Assembly (NCBI GenBank): GCA_958352845.1
Contig: CATWQC010000009.1
Span: 1-64,000 of the forward strand
From: an uncultured Collinsella sp.
GTDB taxonomy: Bacteria > Actinomycetota > Coriobacteriia > Coriobacteriales > Coriobacteriaceae
Reading direction: 5' to 3'
DNA length: 64,000 bases
Below the pieces are notes generated by a model that saw only the letters and a program-made list of their open reading frames with translations, was not told the origin of the DNA and searched no databases. Numbering within the stretch: the first letter of the stretch is position 1; the number at the start of each line of letters is the position of its first letter. A program made the translations under genes and the position numbers. Below are positions 54,082 to 61,198 of the stretch, one piece after another.

Positions 54082-55434
54082 TTAGGCAAGGAGCCACTTC
54101 CATGCGGGCACAACGTGTACCGCACCGTGCTCGCATGGAATATCGGCCTGCTCATCCATGGTAACGATTGTCGACTCGCCAAGATCGAACTGGGCCATCG
54201 AGGCATCAAGCGCGGCAATTTCGCGCTCGCGCGTTTTCTCACTTGCCATATCCACACTCACCTGAATCAGGCTATAAGCCCGCATGAGAAGTGCGTCCCC
54301 AGCCACAAAGTCCACCTCATGGCTTTTGCTCTTCTCTTTGATCAGCAGGCGGCAGACCGAGCCGGTCCTCACCGCGGGAGTCCTTCTTCTTAGCGCATTG
54401 AACACTGCGGTCTCGAGCCTCTGGCCCTGATCCAATGCTGATGCGGGAGAGAATGCTCCAAACATCGCAGGGTCGACAGCGTAGACCTTAGACGCAGACC
54501 GCATGTTATTTGCCAATGAACGCGTGAACTCCGGCACAGAAAATAACAGGTAGGCATCCTCATAATACTCAAGTAAATCGCTGAGCGAATTACGACTGAC
54601 GGGTATCTGTCTGCTCTTGAACTCGTTGTACACTTTGTTCACTGACAGCTCTCGTCCCGAAGACGCCATACACCGCGTCAAGAACAGCGATGCCAAGCGA
54701 GGGTTCTTGACGTCGTAACGCTCAATGACGTCCATAGCGACCGTTCGCGAAGCATATTCCTGTAGCAGCTGAATCGCGTCTGCGGGCGTCTGCTTAAGCG
54801 TCGCGATGAATCCCCCTCGTTCAAGATATCCGATCAGATGATGTCGAAGCAGCGCTGAATCGCTTGGGGAAAAGGTCGCATCTGGCTCGAAAACGCTCCC
54901 CGTCTTATACCGAACGTATTCCGAAAAACTCAACGGAAAAAGCTCCCGTATAAGAGAACGACCCCTGAACTCGCTCTTAAGCTCTGAGGACAGCATCTTA
55001 GAAGAAGATCCCGTCACATAGACGGTCGCTTTCTCCGTATCGACTACACGCCGCAGAAACGCACCCCATTCGGGAATTTCCTGGATCTCGTCAAAGAAAA
55101 TGTAAGCGCCCTCGGTTCGAGCAGCAGGATACAGCGCATAGAACGTGTCGAGCACGTCCGCCAGCAGCGATGACTCATACGGGCGCAAGCGCTCGTCCTC
55201 AAAATTAAAGTAAAGCATCCGGTCAAGCTCGACGCCCCGGCCCTGAAGCCGCTGCATCTCCTGATACAGGCGATACGTCTTTCCACAACGGCGGGCCCCC
55301 ACAATCACATTTACGATGTTGTCGCGCTTTGGCTCCTGTGGGTTTCCTAGATCAAGGTCTCGCTCAAAGACCTGCGGAACCCCCTGCTGTTCAAAGTCCT
55401 TTATTTTCTGGGCGATCAAGTCGTTGAATGCCAT
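54082..55434 (-). CDS. AAA-type ATPase with C-terminal DUF4143 domain (second copy)
   Basis: A 450-aa ATPase of the same broad family as the gene at 2940 but clearly diverged. Walker A is VGARRCGKTY (about 45-54), Walker B AYIFFDEIQEIPEW (about 110-123), followed by VTGSSSKML, a sensor-like segment. Helical middle part with FLTRCMASSGRELSVNKVYNEF, then LEYYEDAYLLFSVPEF and a C-terminal nuclease-like fold (SKSHEVDFVAGDALL, LIQVSVDMAS) in which the usual E-x-K is replaced by Q-V-S, so any nuclease activity is doubtful. GGAGG lies 6 nt before ATG 55434, directly next to a long inverted repeat (55442-55503). Confidence 0.85.
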   Translation of the reverse strand: MAFNDLIAQKIKDFEQQGVPQVFERDLDLGNPQEPKRDNIVNVIVGARRCGKTYRLYQEMQRLQGRGVELDRMLYFNFEDERLRPYESSLLADVLDTFYALYPAARTEGAYIFFDEIQEIPEWGAFLRRVVDTEKATVYVTGSSSKMLSSELKSEFRGRSLIRELFPLSFSEYVRYKTGSVFEPDATFSPSDSALLRHHLIGYLERGGFIATLKQTPADAIQLLQEYASRTVAMDVIERYDVKNPRLASLFLTRCMASSGRELSVNKVYNEFKSRQIPVSRNSLSDLLEYYEDAYLLFSVPEFTRSLANNMRSASKVYAVDPAMFGAFSPASALDQGQRLETAVFNALRRRTPAVRTGSVCRLLIKEKSKSHEVDFVAGDALLMRAYSLIQVSVDMASEKTREREIAALDASMAQFDLGESTIVTMDEQADIPCEHGAVHVVPAWKWLLA

Positions 55435-55441
55435 GATCCTC

Positions 55442-55503
55442 CAATCTTGCTCTCTAGCTAATCAAAATTATACTGATTCTTGATTAATTAGAGAGCAAGA
55501 TTG
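55442..55503. promoter_or_regulatory. Long inverted repeat at the ATPase start
   Basis: Arms of 24 bp at 55442-55465 (starting CAATCTTGCTCTCTAG) and 55480-55503 (ending TTAGAGAGCAAGATTG) are complementary with only two mismatches, around a 14-bp AT-rich centre. The inner edge nearest the gene is 8 bp from the start codon and abuts the GGAGG site. As RNA it would fold into a strong leader hairpin; as DNA it is a good operator for a dimeric protein. Confidence 0.75.
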
Positions 55504-55666
55504 TGTGTAGCTTGATTAACACTTAAGCAAGTTTTATCACCGTTATTGCTCCGAAGGATATCGAGTGGCTAAGAGGACAACCGAGCTCGAATGCGACTCC
55601 CCGAGCAGTCAATTTGGGACGGGGCTTTTTTGACTACCCTCCCCCTGCAGAAAAATCCCTAACGCA

Positions 55667-55730
55667 GTTGCGGTGAAATAGGGACTGTTTTGCGGTTTGA
55701 CCAGAAAAACAGTCCCTATTTCACCGCAAC
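55667..55730. repeat. Intergenic palindrome (family B, copy 2)
   Basis: Perfect 25-bp arms: left starts GTTGCGGTGAAATAGGGACT (55667-55691), right ends AGTCCCTATTTCACCGCAAC (55706-55730), loop of 14 nt. It shares the GTTGCGGTG-AAATAG arm with 46878-46945. It starts 25 nt past the stop of the small minus-strand gene at 55756. The rest of 55504-55755 shows no gene. Confidence 0.8.
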
Positions 55731-55755
55731 TTATTGGTGGCCTTTTGGGTGGCAC

Positions 55756-55950
55756 TCAGCGCCACGGATCGGCTTCGAACATCGGCTCGCGCTCGGGGCG
55801 GCGATCGCTGTAGGGATCGTAGCCGTCATCGTCCTCGTTCTCGGCACGGATGTAGGGGTCGCGCGGCTTGGGCGCCGGCTTAGGCGCAGGCTTGGGTGCG
55901 GCGGGTGCAGCATCGGTCGCCGACGTGTTCGTCTTGTTCTCGTCTTTCAT
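55756..55950 (-). CDS. Small Pro/Ala-rich, acidic protein
   Basis: A 64-aa protein starting at ATG 55950 after AAGGAG. The N-terminal half is APAAPKPAPKPAPKP repeats; the C-terminal half is charged (RAENEDDDGYDPYSDRRPE) and ends MFEADPWR. It looks disordered and has no signal peptide. No family recognised. It lies between the terminator of clpB and the family B palindrome. A longer frame exists upstream, but the ribosome site supports this start. Confidence 0.6.
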   Translation of the reverse strand: MKDENKTNTSATDAAPAAPKPAPKPAPKPRDPYIRAENEDDDGYDPYSDRRPEREPMFEADPWR

Positions 55951-56005
55951 CTGCATATCTCCTTGCCATGCAATCGTGTTCAACATCATCGATTGTCGCA
56001 CGAAA

Positions 56006-56039
56006 AAGGGCGGCGGACCCAATTGGATCCGCCGCCCTT
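56006..56039 (-). terminator. Terminator of clpB
   Basis: AAGGGCGGCGGA (56006-56017) pairs with TCCGCCGCCCTT (56028-56039) with ACCCAATTGG in the loop. On the minus strand it ends in CTTTTTCG. It lies 45 nt past the clpB stop codon. Confidence 0.88.
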
Positions 56040-56083
56040 GGCGTTTAGAGACGACTGACAGATTTTAAGGCATGGCCCAAAAT

Positions 56084-58711
56084 CTACTCGGCGTCGGGAA
56101 CCTCGTAGGTGGCCGCCGGCGTGTTGTCGCACACGACGGTAAAGCCGCCGTCCTTGTCGACATCGACCGTCACCTGATCGCCCTCGCGCACCGTGCCGTC
56201 GATGATGGCGGCGGCGATGGCGTCCACGACCTCGCGCTGGACCAGGCGCTTGAGCGGACGGGCACCGAACACGGGGTCCAGGCCGCCCACGGCGAGCATC
56301 TGCTTGGCCGCCGGGGTGATGGCAAGCGTCATGCGCTCCTTGGCCAGGCGTGCGCGGACGTCGGCAAGCTGGATGTCGACGATCTTCTCGATCTGCGCCA
56401 TGCCGAGCGGATGGAACACCACGATATCGTCGATACGGTTGAGGAACTCGGGGCGGAAGGTCTGAGCCATGGCGGCGTCGACCTGATGGCGCATCTCCTC
56501 CTCGTCCTTGCCGGACAGATCGGCGATGGCCTTGGAGCCCACGTTAGACGTCATGATGATAATCGTGTTCTTGAAGGACACCTGGCGACCCTGGCCATCG
56601 GTCAGACGGCCGTCGTCGAGCACCTGCAGCAGCACGTTGAAAACATCCGGATGAGCCTTCTCCATCTCGTCGAGCAAGATCACGGAGTACGGACGACGAC
56701 GCACGGCCTCGGTGAGCTGGCCGCCCTCGTCGTAACCCACGTATCCCGGGGGCGCACCGATCAGACGCTGGACGCTGAACTTCTCCATGTACTCGGACAT
56801 GTCGATACGCACGAGTGCGCGCTCGTCGTCGAACAGGCACTCGGCAAGCGCCTTGGCGAGCTCGGTCTTGCCCACGCCGGTGGGGCCCAGGAAGAAGAAG
56901 CTGCCGATGGGCTTGTCCGGATCGGAGAGACCCGCACGGCTGCGGCGCACGGCCGCGGCAACGGCGGAGACGGCCTCGTCCTGACCGATGACGCGCTTGT
57001 GCAGCTCGCCCTCCAGGCCCTTCAACTTGTCGAGCTCGCCCTGCATCATCTTGGACACAGGCACGCCGGTCCAGGCGCTCACGACCTCGGCGATCTCATC
57101 GGAGGTCACCTGTTCGTTGAGGCCCTCGCCGTCCCGCTGCTTTTGTGCCTCGAGCGCGGCCTCGGAATCCTGAATCTGCTGCTGCAGGCCCGGAATCACG
57201 GAGAAGCGCAGCTCGGACGCACGGCCCAGGTCGCCGTTGCGCGTCGCGCGCTCCTCTTCGCTCTTGGCCTCGTCAAGCTGCCCCTTGAGCTCCTGCACGT
57301 GGTCGATGGCGTTCTTTTGGTTGAGCCAGCCAGCCTTTTGCACATTGAGCTTTTCCTGGACCTCGGCAATCTCCTGACGCAGGGCCTCCAGACGCTCCTT
57401 GGAGGCGTCGTCAGTCTCCTTCATGAGCGCCTGCTCCTCGATCTGCAGCTGGGTGAGCTGACGCGTGGTGGCGTCGATCTCGACCGGCATGCTGTCGAGT
57501 TCCATGCGCAGGCGGCTTGCGGCCTCATCGACCAGGTCGATGGCCTTGTCGGGCAGGAAACGGTCGGCGATGTAGCGATCGGAGAGGTCGGCAGCCGCCA
57601 CGAGCGCGCTATCGGTGATATGCACGCCGTGGAAGATCTCGTATTTCTCCTTGAGGCCACGCAGGATCGAGATGGTGTCCTCGACGGTAGGCTCGGAGAC
57701 CATCACAGTCTGGAAACGACGCGCGAGCGCCGCGTCCTTCTCGATGTACTTGCGGTACTCGTCAAGCGTGGTCGCGCCGATCGCGTGCAGGTCGCCACGG
57801 GCAAGCGCCGGCTTCAGGATGTTGCCGGCGTCCATGGAGCCCTCGGTGGCACCCGCGCCCACGATGGTGTGGAGCTCATCGATGAACAGGATGACCTTAC
57901 CTTCGGACTTCTGTACCTCCTTGAGCACGGCCTTCAAGCGGTCCTCGAACTCGCCGCGGTACTTGGCGCCGGCGACCAGCGCGCTCATGTCGAGCTCGAT
58001 GAGGTCGCGATCGCGCAGGGTGCTCGGCACGTCGCCGGCCACGATACGCTGGGCGATGCCCTCGACGATGGCCGTCTTGCCGACGCCCGGCTCACCGATG
58101 AGCACGGGGTTGTTCTTGGTGCGGCGGGACAGGACCTGGATGGTGCGGCGAATCTCATCGGTACGGCCGATGACCGGGTCGAGCTTGCCGGCGCGGGCGA
58201 GGTCGCAAATGTTGCGACCGTACTGCTCCAGCGCCTCAAACTGCGTCTTGTCCTCGGCGGACGTCACGCGGTCATCGCCGCGCAGCTCCTCGTAGACTTG
58301 CTCGATGCGCTCCTTGGTGACGCCTGCGTCGCGCAGAACGCGGCCGGCCTCGCCCTTGTCCTCGGCAAGTGCCATCAGCAGATGCTCGGTCACCACAAAG
58401 CTGTCGCCCATCTTGGTGGCCTTCTTCTCGGCCTTCTCGATGACGCGGACGAGCTCGTTGGACAGGCCCATCTGCTGGCCCTCGCCCGAAACCTTGGGCG
58501 CATGGTCGATGGCATCCTGCGTGGAGCGTGCGAGCTGGGCCGGGTCGGCACCGATGCGCTCGATGACCACGGAGATATTGCGCTCGCCGGCACCGAGCAG
58601 GGCAGACAGCAGGTGAATCGGCTCCACCGCGCCGGCCTGCGCATCGGCAGCCGTGCTCATGGCGGTCTGCAACGCCTCGCGCGACGTCATTGCTAGCTTA
58701 TCGATTCTCAT
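56084..58711 (-). CDS. clpB: ATP-dependent protein disaggregase ClpB
   Basis: An 875-aa Hsp100 chaperone of normal length, which with DnaK resolubilises aggregated proteins. Domains: N-terminal double Clp repeat (about 8-145), first AAA+ module with Walker A GEPGVGKTA (about 204) and VLFIDELHTIVGAG-like Walker B, the coiled-coil middle domain (about 405-525, LEALRQEIAEVQEKLNVQK) that distinguishes ClpB from ClpA/C, second AAA+ module with GPTGVGKTE (about 608) and LDEMEKAHPDVFN, then the C-terminal domain ending in an acidic VPDAE tail. GAGAGGTGA precedes ATG 58711. I did not find a convincing HspR (HAIR) or CIRCE element upstream. Confidence 0.97.
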   Translation of the reverse strand: MRIDKLAMTSREALQTAMSTAADAQAGAVEPIHLLSALLGAGERNISVVIERIGADPAQLARSTQDAIDHAPKVSGEGQQMGLSNELVRVIEKAEKKATKMGDSFVVTEHLLMALAEDKGEAGRVLRDAGVTKERIEQVYEELRGDDRVTSAEDKTQFEALEQYGRNICDLARAGKLDPVIGRTDEIRRTIQVLSRRTKNNPVLIGEPGVGKTAIVEGIAQRIVAGDVPSTLRDRDLIELDMSALVAGAKYRGEFEDRLKAVLKEVQKSEGKVILFIDELHTIVGAGATEGSMDAGNILKPALARGDLHAIGATTLDEYRKYIEKDAALARRFQTVMVSEPTVEDTISILRGLKEKYEIFHGVHITDSALVAAADLSDRYIADRFLPDKAIDLVDEAASRLRMELDSMPVEIDATTRQLTQLQIEEQALMKETDDASKERLEALRQEIAEVQEKLNVQKAGWLNQKNAIDHVQELKGQLDEAKSEEERATRNGDLGRASELRFSVIPGLQQQIQDSEAALEAQKQRDGEGLNEQVTSDEIAEVVSAWTGVPVSKMMQGELDKLKGLEGELHKRVIGQDEAVSAVAAAVRRSRAGLSDPDKPIGSFFFLGPTGVGKTELAKALAECLFDDERALVRIDMSEYMEKFSVQRLIGAPPGYVGYDEGGQLTEAVRRRPYSVILLDEMEKAHPDVFNVLLQVLDDGRLTDGQGRQVSFKNTIIIMTSNVGSKAIADLSGKDEEEMRHQVDAAMAQTFRPEFLNRIDDIVVFHPLGMAQIEKIVDIQLADVRARLAKERMTLAITPAAKQMLAVGGLDPVFGARPLKRLVQREVVDAIAAAIIDGTVREGDQVTVDVDKDGGFTVVCDNTPAATYEVPDAE

Positions 58712-58890
58712 GGAATCACCTCTCTTGGGGCGGCCGCCCTACGGGGCGGCTTCACGTTGTTCGAGAAGTATTGTTGCCAGCTTTGCGCAATCTTATACAC
58801 AAATCTAAGTCTCTATATATAAGATTTTCTGAGTGATTAAGAGATAGGGTACTGAGATGTCAGCCCGCCGCTGCCCAGGCGCACTACCGT
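58712..58890. other. clpB upstream region
   Basis: AT-rich leader and promoter region on the minus strand, with several TATAAG/TATATA stretches between 58800 and 58830. No recognised heat-shock operator. No gene. Confidence 0.4.
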
Positions 58891-59100
58891 CTCGATCTGT
58901 AACATCTAGCAGCCATTTTTGATCCTAGATGTTACAGATCGAGATGAAATGCTCAGCGGCGCCCGTTTATCTAAATCTGTAACAACTACTCGGCAAATAG
59001 GGCCCTATCTGTTACAGATTGAGACAAACAGAAGACACCCGAATCGAAAATCTAAATCTGTAACACCAGGCCCACTTTTAGCGGCCAAGATGTTACAGAT
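58891..59100. repeat. Cluster of three TGTAACA palindromes (family C)
   Basis: Three palindromes in a row share an AATCTGTAACA / TGTTACAGATT arm. The first is a perfect 19-bp stem, CTCGATCTGTAACATCTAG (58891-58909) with its complement (58925-58943). The second has 11-bp arms (58974-58984, 59010-59020) and the third 10-bp arms (59056-59065, 59091-59100). The first two and the sequence between them recur at 60845-60985, on the other side of two genes. Confidence 0.8.
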
Positions 59101-59114
59101 CGAGACAAACCGAG

Positions 59115-59150
59115 AACTACTACAAAGGGGACGGGTACCTTTGTGGTGGT
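59115..59150. repeat. CAAAGG-GGAC palindrome (family A, copy 1)
   Basis: ACTACTACAAAGG...CCTTTGTGGTGGT, an imperfect member of the family that occurs four times between 59.1 and 61.0 kb. It lies 9 nt past the stop of the minus-strand gene at 59159. Confidence 0.75.
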
Positions 59151-59158
59151 TGCAGTCT

Positions 59159-59830
59159 CTATTTACTTGCCGAACCCGTGCTTCCCGATTCGCCGCTCCA
59201 GGGCATCTCATCCTCGAAGAGCCATATACGGGCAGACCCACTATCGCGTGCAGTCTGCGGGTCGGGCAAGCAGGTCTGTTCATAGGCATCTTGGATACAC
59301 TGACCCATAAAATCGTTGAGCTCGGCCTGGTCGCCCTCCATGACATAGGCTGCATCGCCGGCCATGATGTAAATACCCGGACCCTCATTGCCCTCGTAAC
59401 CCGGATCGTACGAGACATCACATAACTTTGCGCCGTTTGCAGTGTCCAGCTCGATGGAAGAGTGGCATCCGCCAACCATGTCGTTCGCTTTTGCCCGATA
59501 GGACGCATATCCGTACCAACGCTTAAATGTTTTGCCCTTGAGTAGCTCGGACGCCCTATCGATCAGGCTTGTATCCGTGGTATAGCGCATGGCCCCAAGC
59601 TGAATACTCGGATAATTGCTAATACCCAGCACAGCCGGCTGCTCATCAAAATCAACGGTAATGGTCTCGGGCTTGTCGTCGCCGGTCAGAAGTTCGACAG
59701 ATTGAGCCACAGGCTTGACCAACGGCTCCGTCACCGCAGCAGGTAGAAATGCCATACCGACAGCGCCCGCGCCAACCACAGCGATCGCAAGCGCCAAGAC
59801 AATCAATCCAATACGGGCAGAACGGCTCAC
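59159..59830 (-). CDS. Hypothetical membrane-anchored secreted protein
   Basis: About 223 aa. One N-terminal membrane segment (IGLIVLALAIAVVGAGAVGMAF) after a basic start (SRSARIG), then an outside domain of about 180 residues with four cysteines (GGCHSS, KLCDVSY, GQCIQDAYEQTC). ITVDFDEQPAVLGISNYPSI and RWYGYASYRAK precede the cysteine region. No lipobox is seen and the family is unknown. The start is uncertain: GTG 59830 keeps only the anchor and has a weak GGGG site; a longer frame reaches 59869. Palindromic repeats bound it on both sides. Confidence 0.6.
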   Translation of the reverse strand: MSRSARIGLIVLALAIAVVGAGAVGMAFLPAAVTEPLVKPVAQSVELLTGDDKPETITVDFDEQPAVLGISNYPSIQLGAMRYTTDTSLIDRASELLKGKTFKRWYGYASYRAKANDMVGGCHSSIELDTANGAKLCDVSYDPGYEGNEGPGIYIMAGDAAYVMEGDQAELNDFMGQCIQDAYEQTCLPDPQTARDSGSARIWLFEDEMPWSGESGSTGSASK

Positions 59831-59919
59831 GGCAAAACACCCCACAATGCAAACCTTCGCCACCTGCACTAATGATACCGCCAGCTAACACTATTACCAA
59901 AAGAAGCCGCGCGCTCCTC

Positions 59920-59954
59920 ACCACCACAAAGGGGACAGGCACCTTTGTGGTGGT
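59920..59954. repeat. CAAAGG-GGAC palindrome (family A, copy 2)
   Basis: ACCACCACAAAGG (59920-59932), GGACAGGCA centre and the perfect complement CCTTTGTGGTGGT (59942-59954), followed by TTTTCGAC. It sits between the divergent genes at 59159 and 60065. Confidence 0.85.
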
Positions 59955-60064
59955 TTTCGACGCTAACGGTCGACCATCTCGCGCCATGAGATTAAACTTG
60001 AATTGTTCTCTGAACATATCCATTTCTGCCTATCCTCAACAGATCTTTGTCTCGAGGAGCGCAT

Positions 60065-60733
60065 ATGAAGCCGTCTCATTCCACCGGCCGCAACGTCATC
60101 GCCATTCTCGCCATACCCATCGTGATGCTCTTCCTTATCGTCATCACGCCCTTTTCTTTTGGTATCGCCTCGCCCTTCGATCTTTGCGGGATGATCGACG
60201 CCGGCTCGCGTGCCACCTCGCTCTCCTTTGTCTGCCGTGGCGTGTTCTACGAATATGCAATTCCCACCGGAAGTTGGCGGTCAAAGTTACCGCTGCTCGG
60301 AACGATTGATGGATGCTTCCCCCATTTCAGCCTTGAACCTCAGACGATGAATTATTTGATCGACGACCAGCCCCTCGACTCCATCACCCTCGCCTACGAC
60401 TACGCACCAAACACCGATGAGCGCCACATGAACCAAGTCCTCGACAAGATGCTTGGACAGTGCGGGCTCACCGAGGAGGCCGGTCGAACCATCTATAGCA
60501 ACCAGCAATTAAAGCGAACAGAACTCCGCCGTGTCGGAAAAATCAAAGGGCGAAACGGGGCTGCCTACTGGCAGGCCTGGGCGACACGCGACAAGAGCGA
60601 ATTCGGGCACAGCACCTATACGGTCACCGTCTACACCAAAGATGGAATCAAGGACGATGTTGACGATTTCGCGTCATCCAAACTCGGCATCCCCAAAACA
60701 ACCAAACCCGCCAACCCGGATGAAATTCTGTAG
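60065..60733 (+). CDS. Hypothetical membrane-anchored secreted protein
   Basis: A 222-aa protein. A basic N terminus (MKPSHSTGRN) is followed by one membrane segment (VIAILAIPIVMLFLIVITPF), then an outside domain with cysteines at DLCGM, FVCRG, DGCFP and GQCGL, and a C terminus with YTVTVYTKDGIKDDVDDF. GAGGAGCGCAT precedes ATG 60065. It is similar in size and layout to the divergent protein at 59159, though I see no clear sequence similarity. The family is unknown. Confidence 0.65.
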   Translation: MKPSHSTGRNVIAILAIPIVMLFLIVITPFSFGIASPFDLCGMIDAGSRATSLSFVCRGVFYEYAIPTGSWRSKLPLLGTIDGCFPHFSLEPQTMNYLIDDQPLDSITLAYDYAPNTDERHMNQVLDKMLGQCGLTEEAGRTIYSNQQLKRTELRRVGKIKGRNGAAYWQAWATRDKSEFGHSTYTVTVYTKDGIKDDVDDFASSKLGIPKTTKPANPDEIL

Positions 60734-60787
60734 AGCCGCTCATTAGAATGTCGTTCAACGAGCACGGCAACATCGAGCTCGCCCCCC

Positions 60788-60820
60788 ACCACCACAAAGG
60801 GGACAGGAGCCTTTGTGGTG
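60788..60820. repeat. CAAAGG-GGAC palindrome (family A, copy 3)
   Basis: CACCACCACAAAGG and CCTTTGTGGTG around a GGACAGGAG centre, 55 nt past the stop of the gene at 60065. Confidence 0.8.
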
Positions 60821-60844
60821 ATCTTCGGCCCCGGCGTTCACCAT

Positions 60845-60985
60845 CTCAATCCATAACATCTAGCGGCCGTTTTTGGGTCCAGATGTTACGGATCGAGATG
60901 AATTGTTCAGCGGTGCCCGTTTATCTAGATCTGTAACAACTACTCGGCAAATAAGGGTCTACCTGTTACAGAACGAGACAAACCG
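60845..60985. repeat. Second copy of the TGTAACA palindrome block (family C)
   Basis: Matches 58891-59030 in order and orientation, including the linker with CAGCGG-GCCCGTTTATCTA and CAACTACTCGGCAAATA. The first palindrome here has two mismatches between arms (60845-60861, 60881-60897). The second is GATCTGTAACA (60928-60938) with TGTTACAG (60964-60971). The blocks flank the two small membrane-anchored protein genes. Confidence 0.8.
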
Positions 60986-60988
60986 CGG

Positions 60989-61023
60989 ACCACCACAAAG
61001 GGGACAGGCACCTTTGTGGTGGT
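60989..61023. repeat. CAAAGG-GGAC palindrome (family A, copy 4)
   Basis: ACCACCACAAAGG (60989-61001) and perfect complement CCTTTGTGGTGGT (61011-61023), centre GGACAGGCA, followed by TTTTCGAC. The core and right flank are identical to copy 2 (59920-59954). Confidence 0.85.
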
Positions 61024-61116
61024 TTTCGACAAAAAGAAGCCGCCCAATAAAAAGAGGCGGCATCAAGCAGGTCTATTTTTGGCGTCCCTCAAGACCCAAC
61101 GAGAACGTCGCGGTAG

Positions 61117-61186
61117 CCCCGGACACACCTTTCCCTCGGGCGACCCTCGCGAAGCGCGTGAGCACGAGGGAAAGGTGTGTCCGGGG
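61117..61186. repeat. 22-bp perfect inverted repeat after the hydratase gene
   Basis: The arms at 61117-61138 (CCCCGGACACACCTTTCCCT...) and 61165-61186 are perfect complements, 26 bp apart. On the minus strand the structure starts 13 nt past the hydratase stop codon. It probably protects or ends that transcript, although no T run follows. The remaining part of 60734-61198 is filled by the family A and C repeats. Confidence 0.8.
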
Positions 61187-61198
61187 CGTACAGCAACG

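Noticed and set aside
58891..59100. CRISPR-like array
   Set aside because: Units are palindromes of unequal length and spacing, only three in a row, and no cas genes are present.
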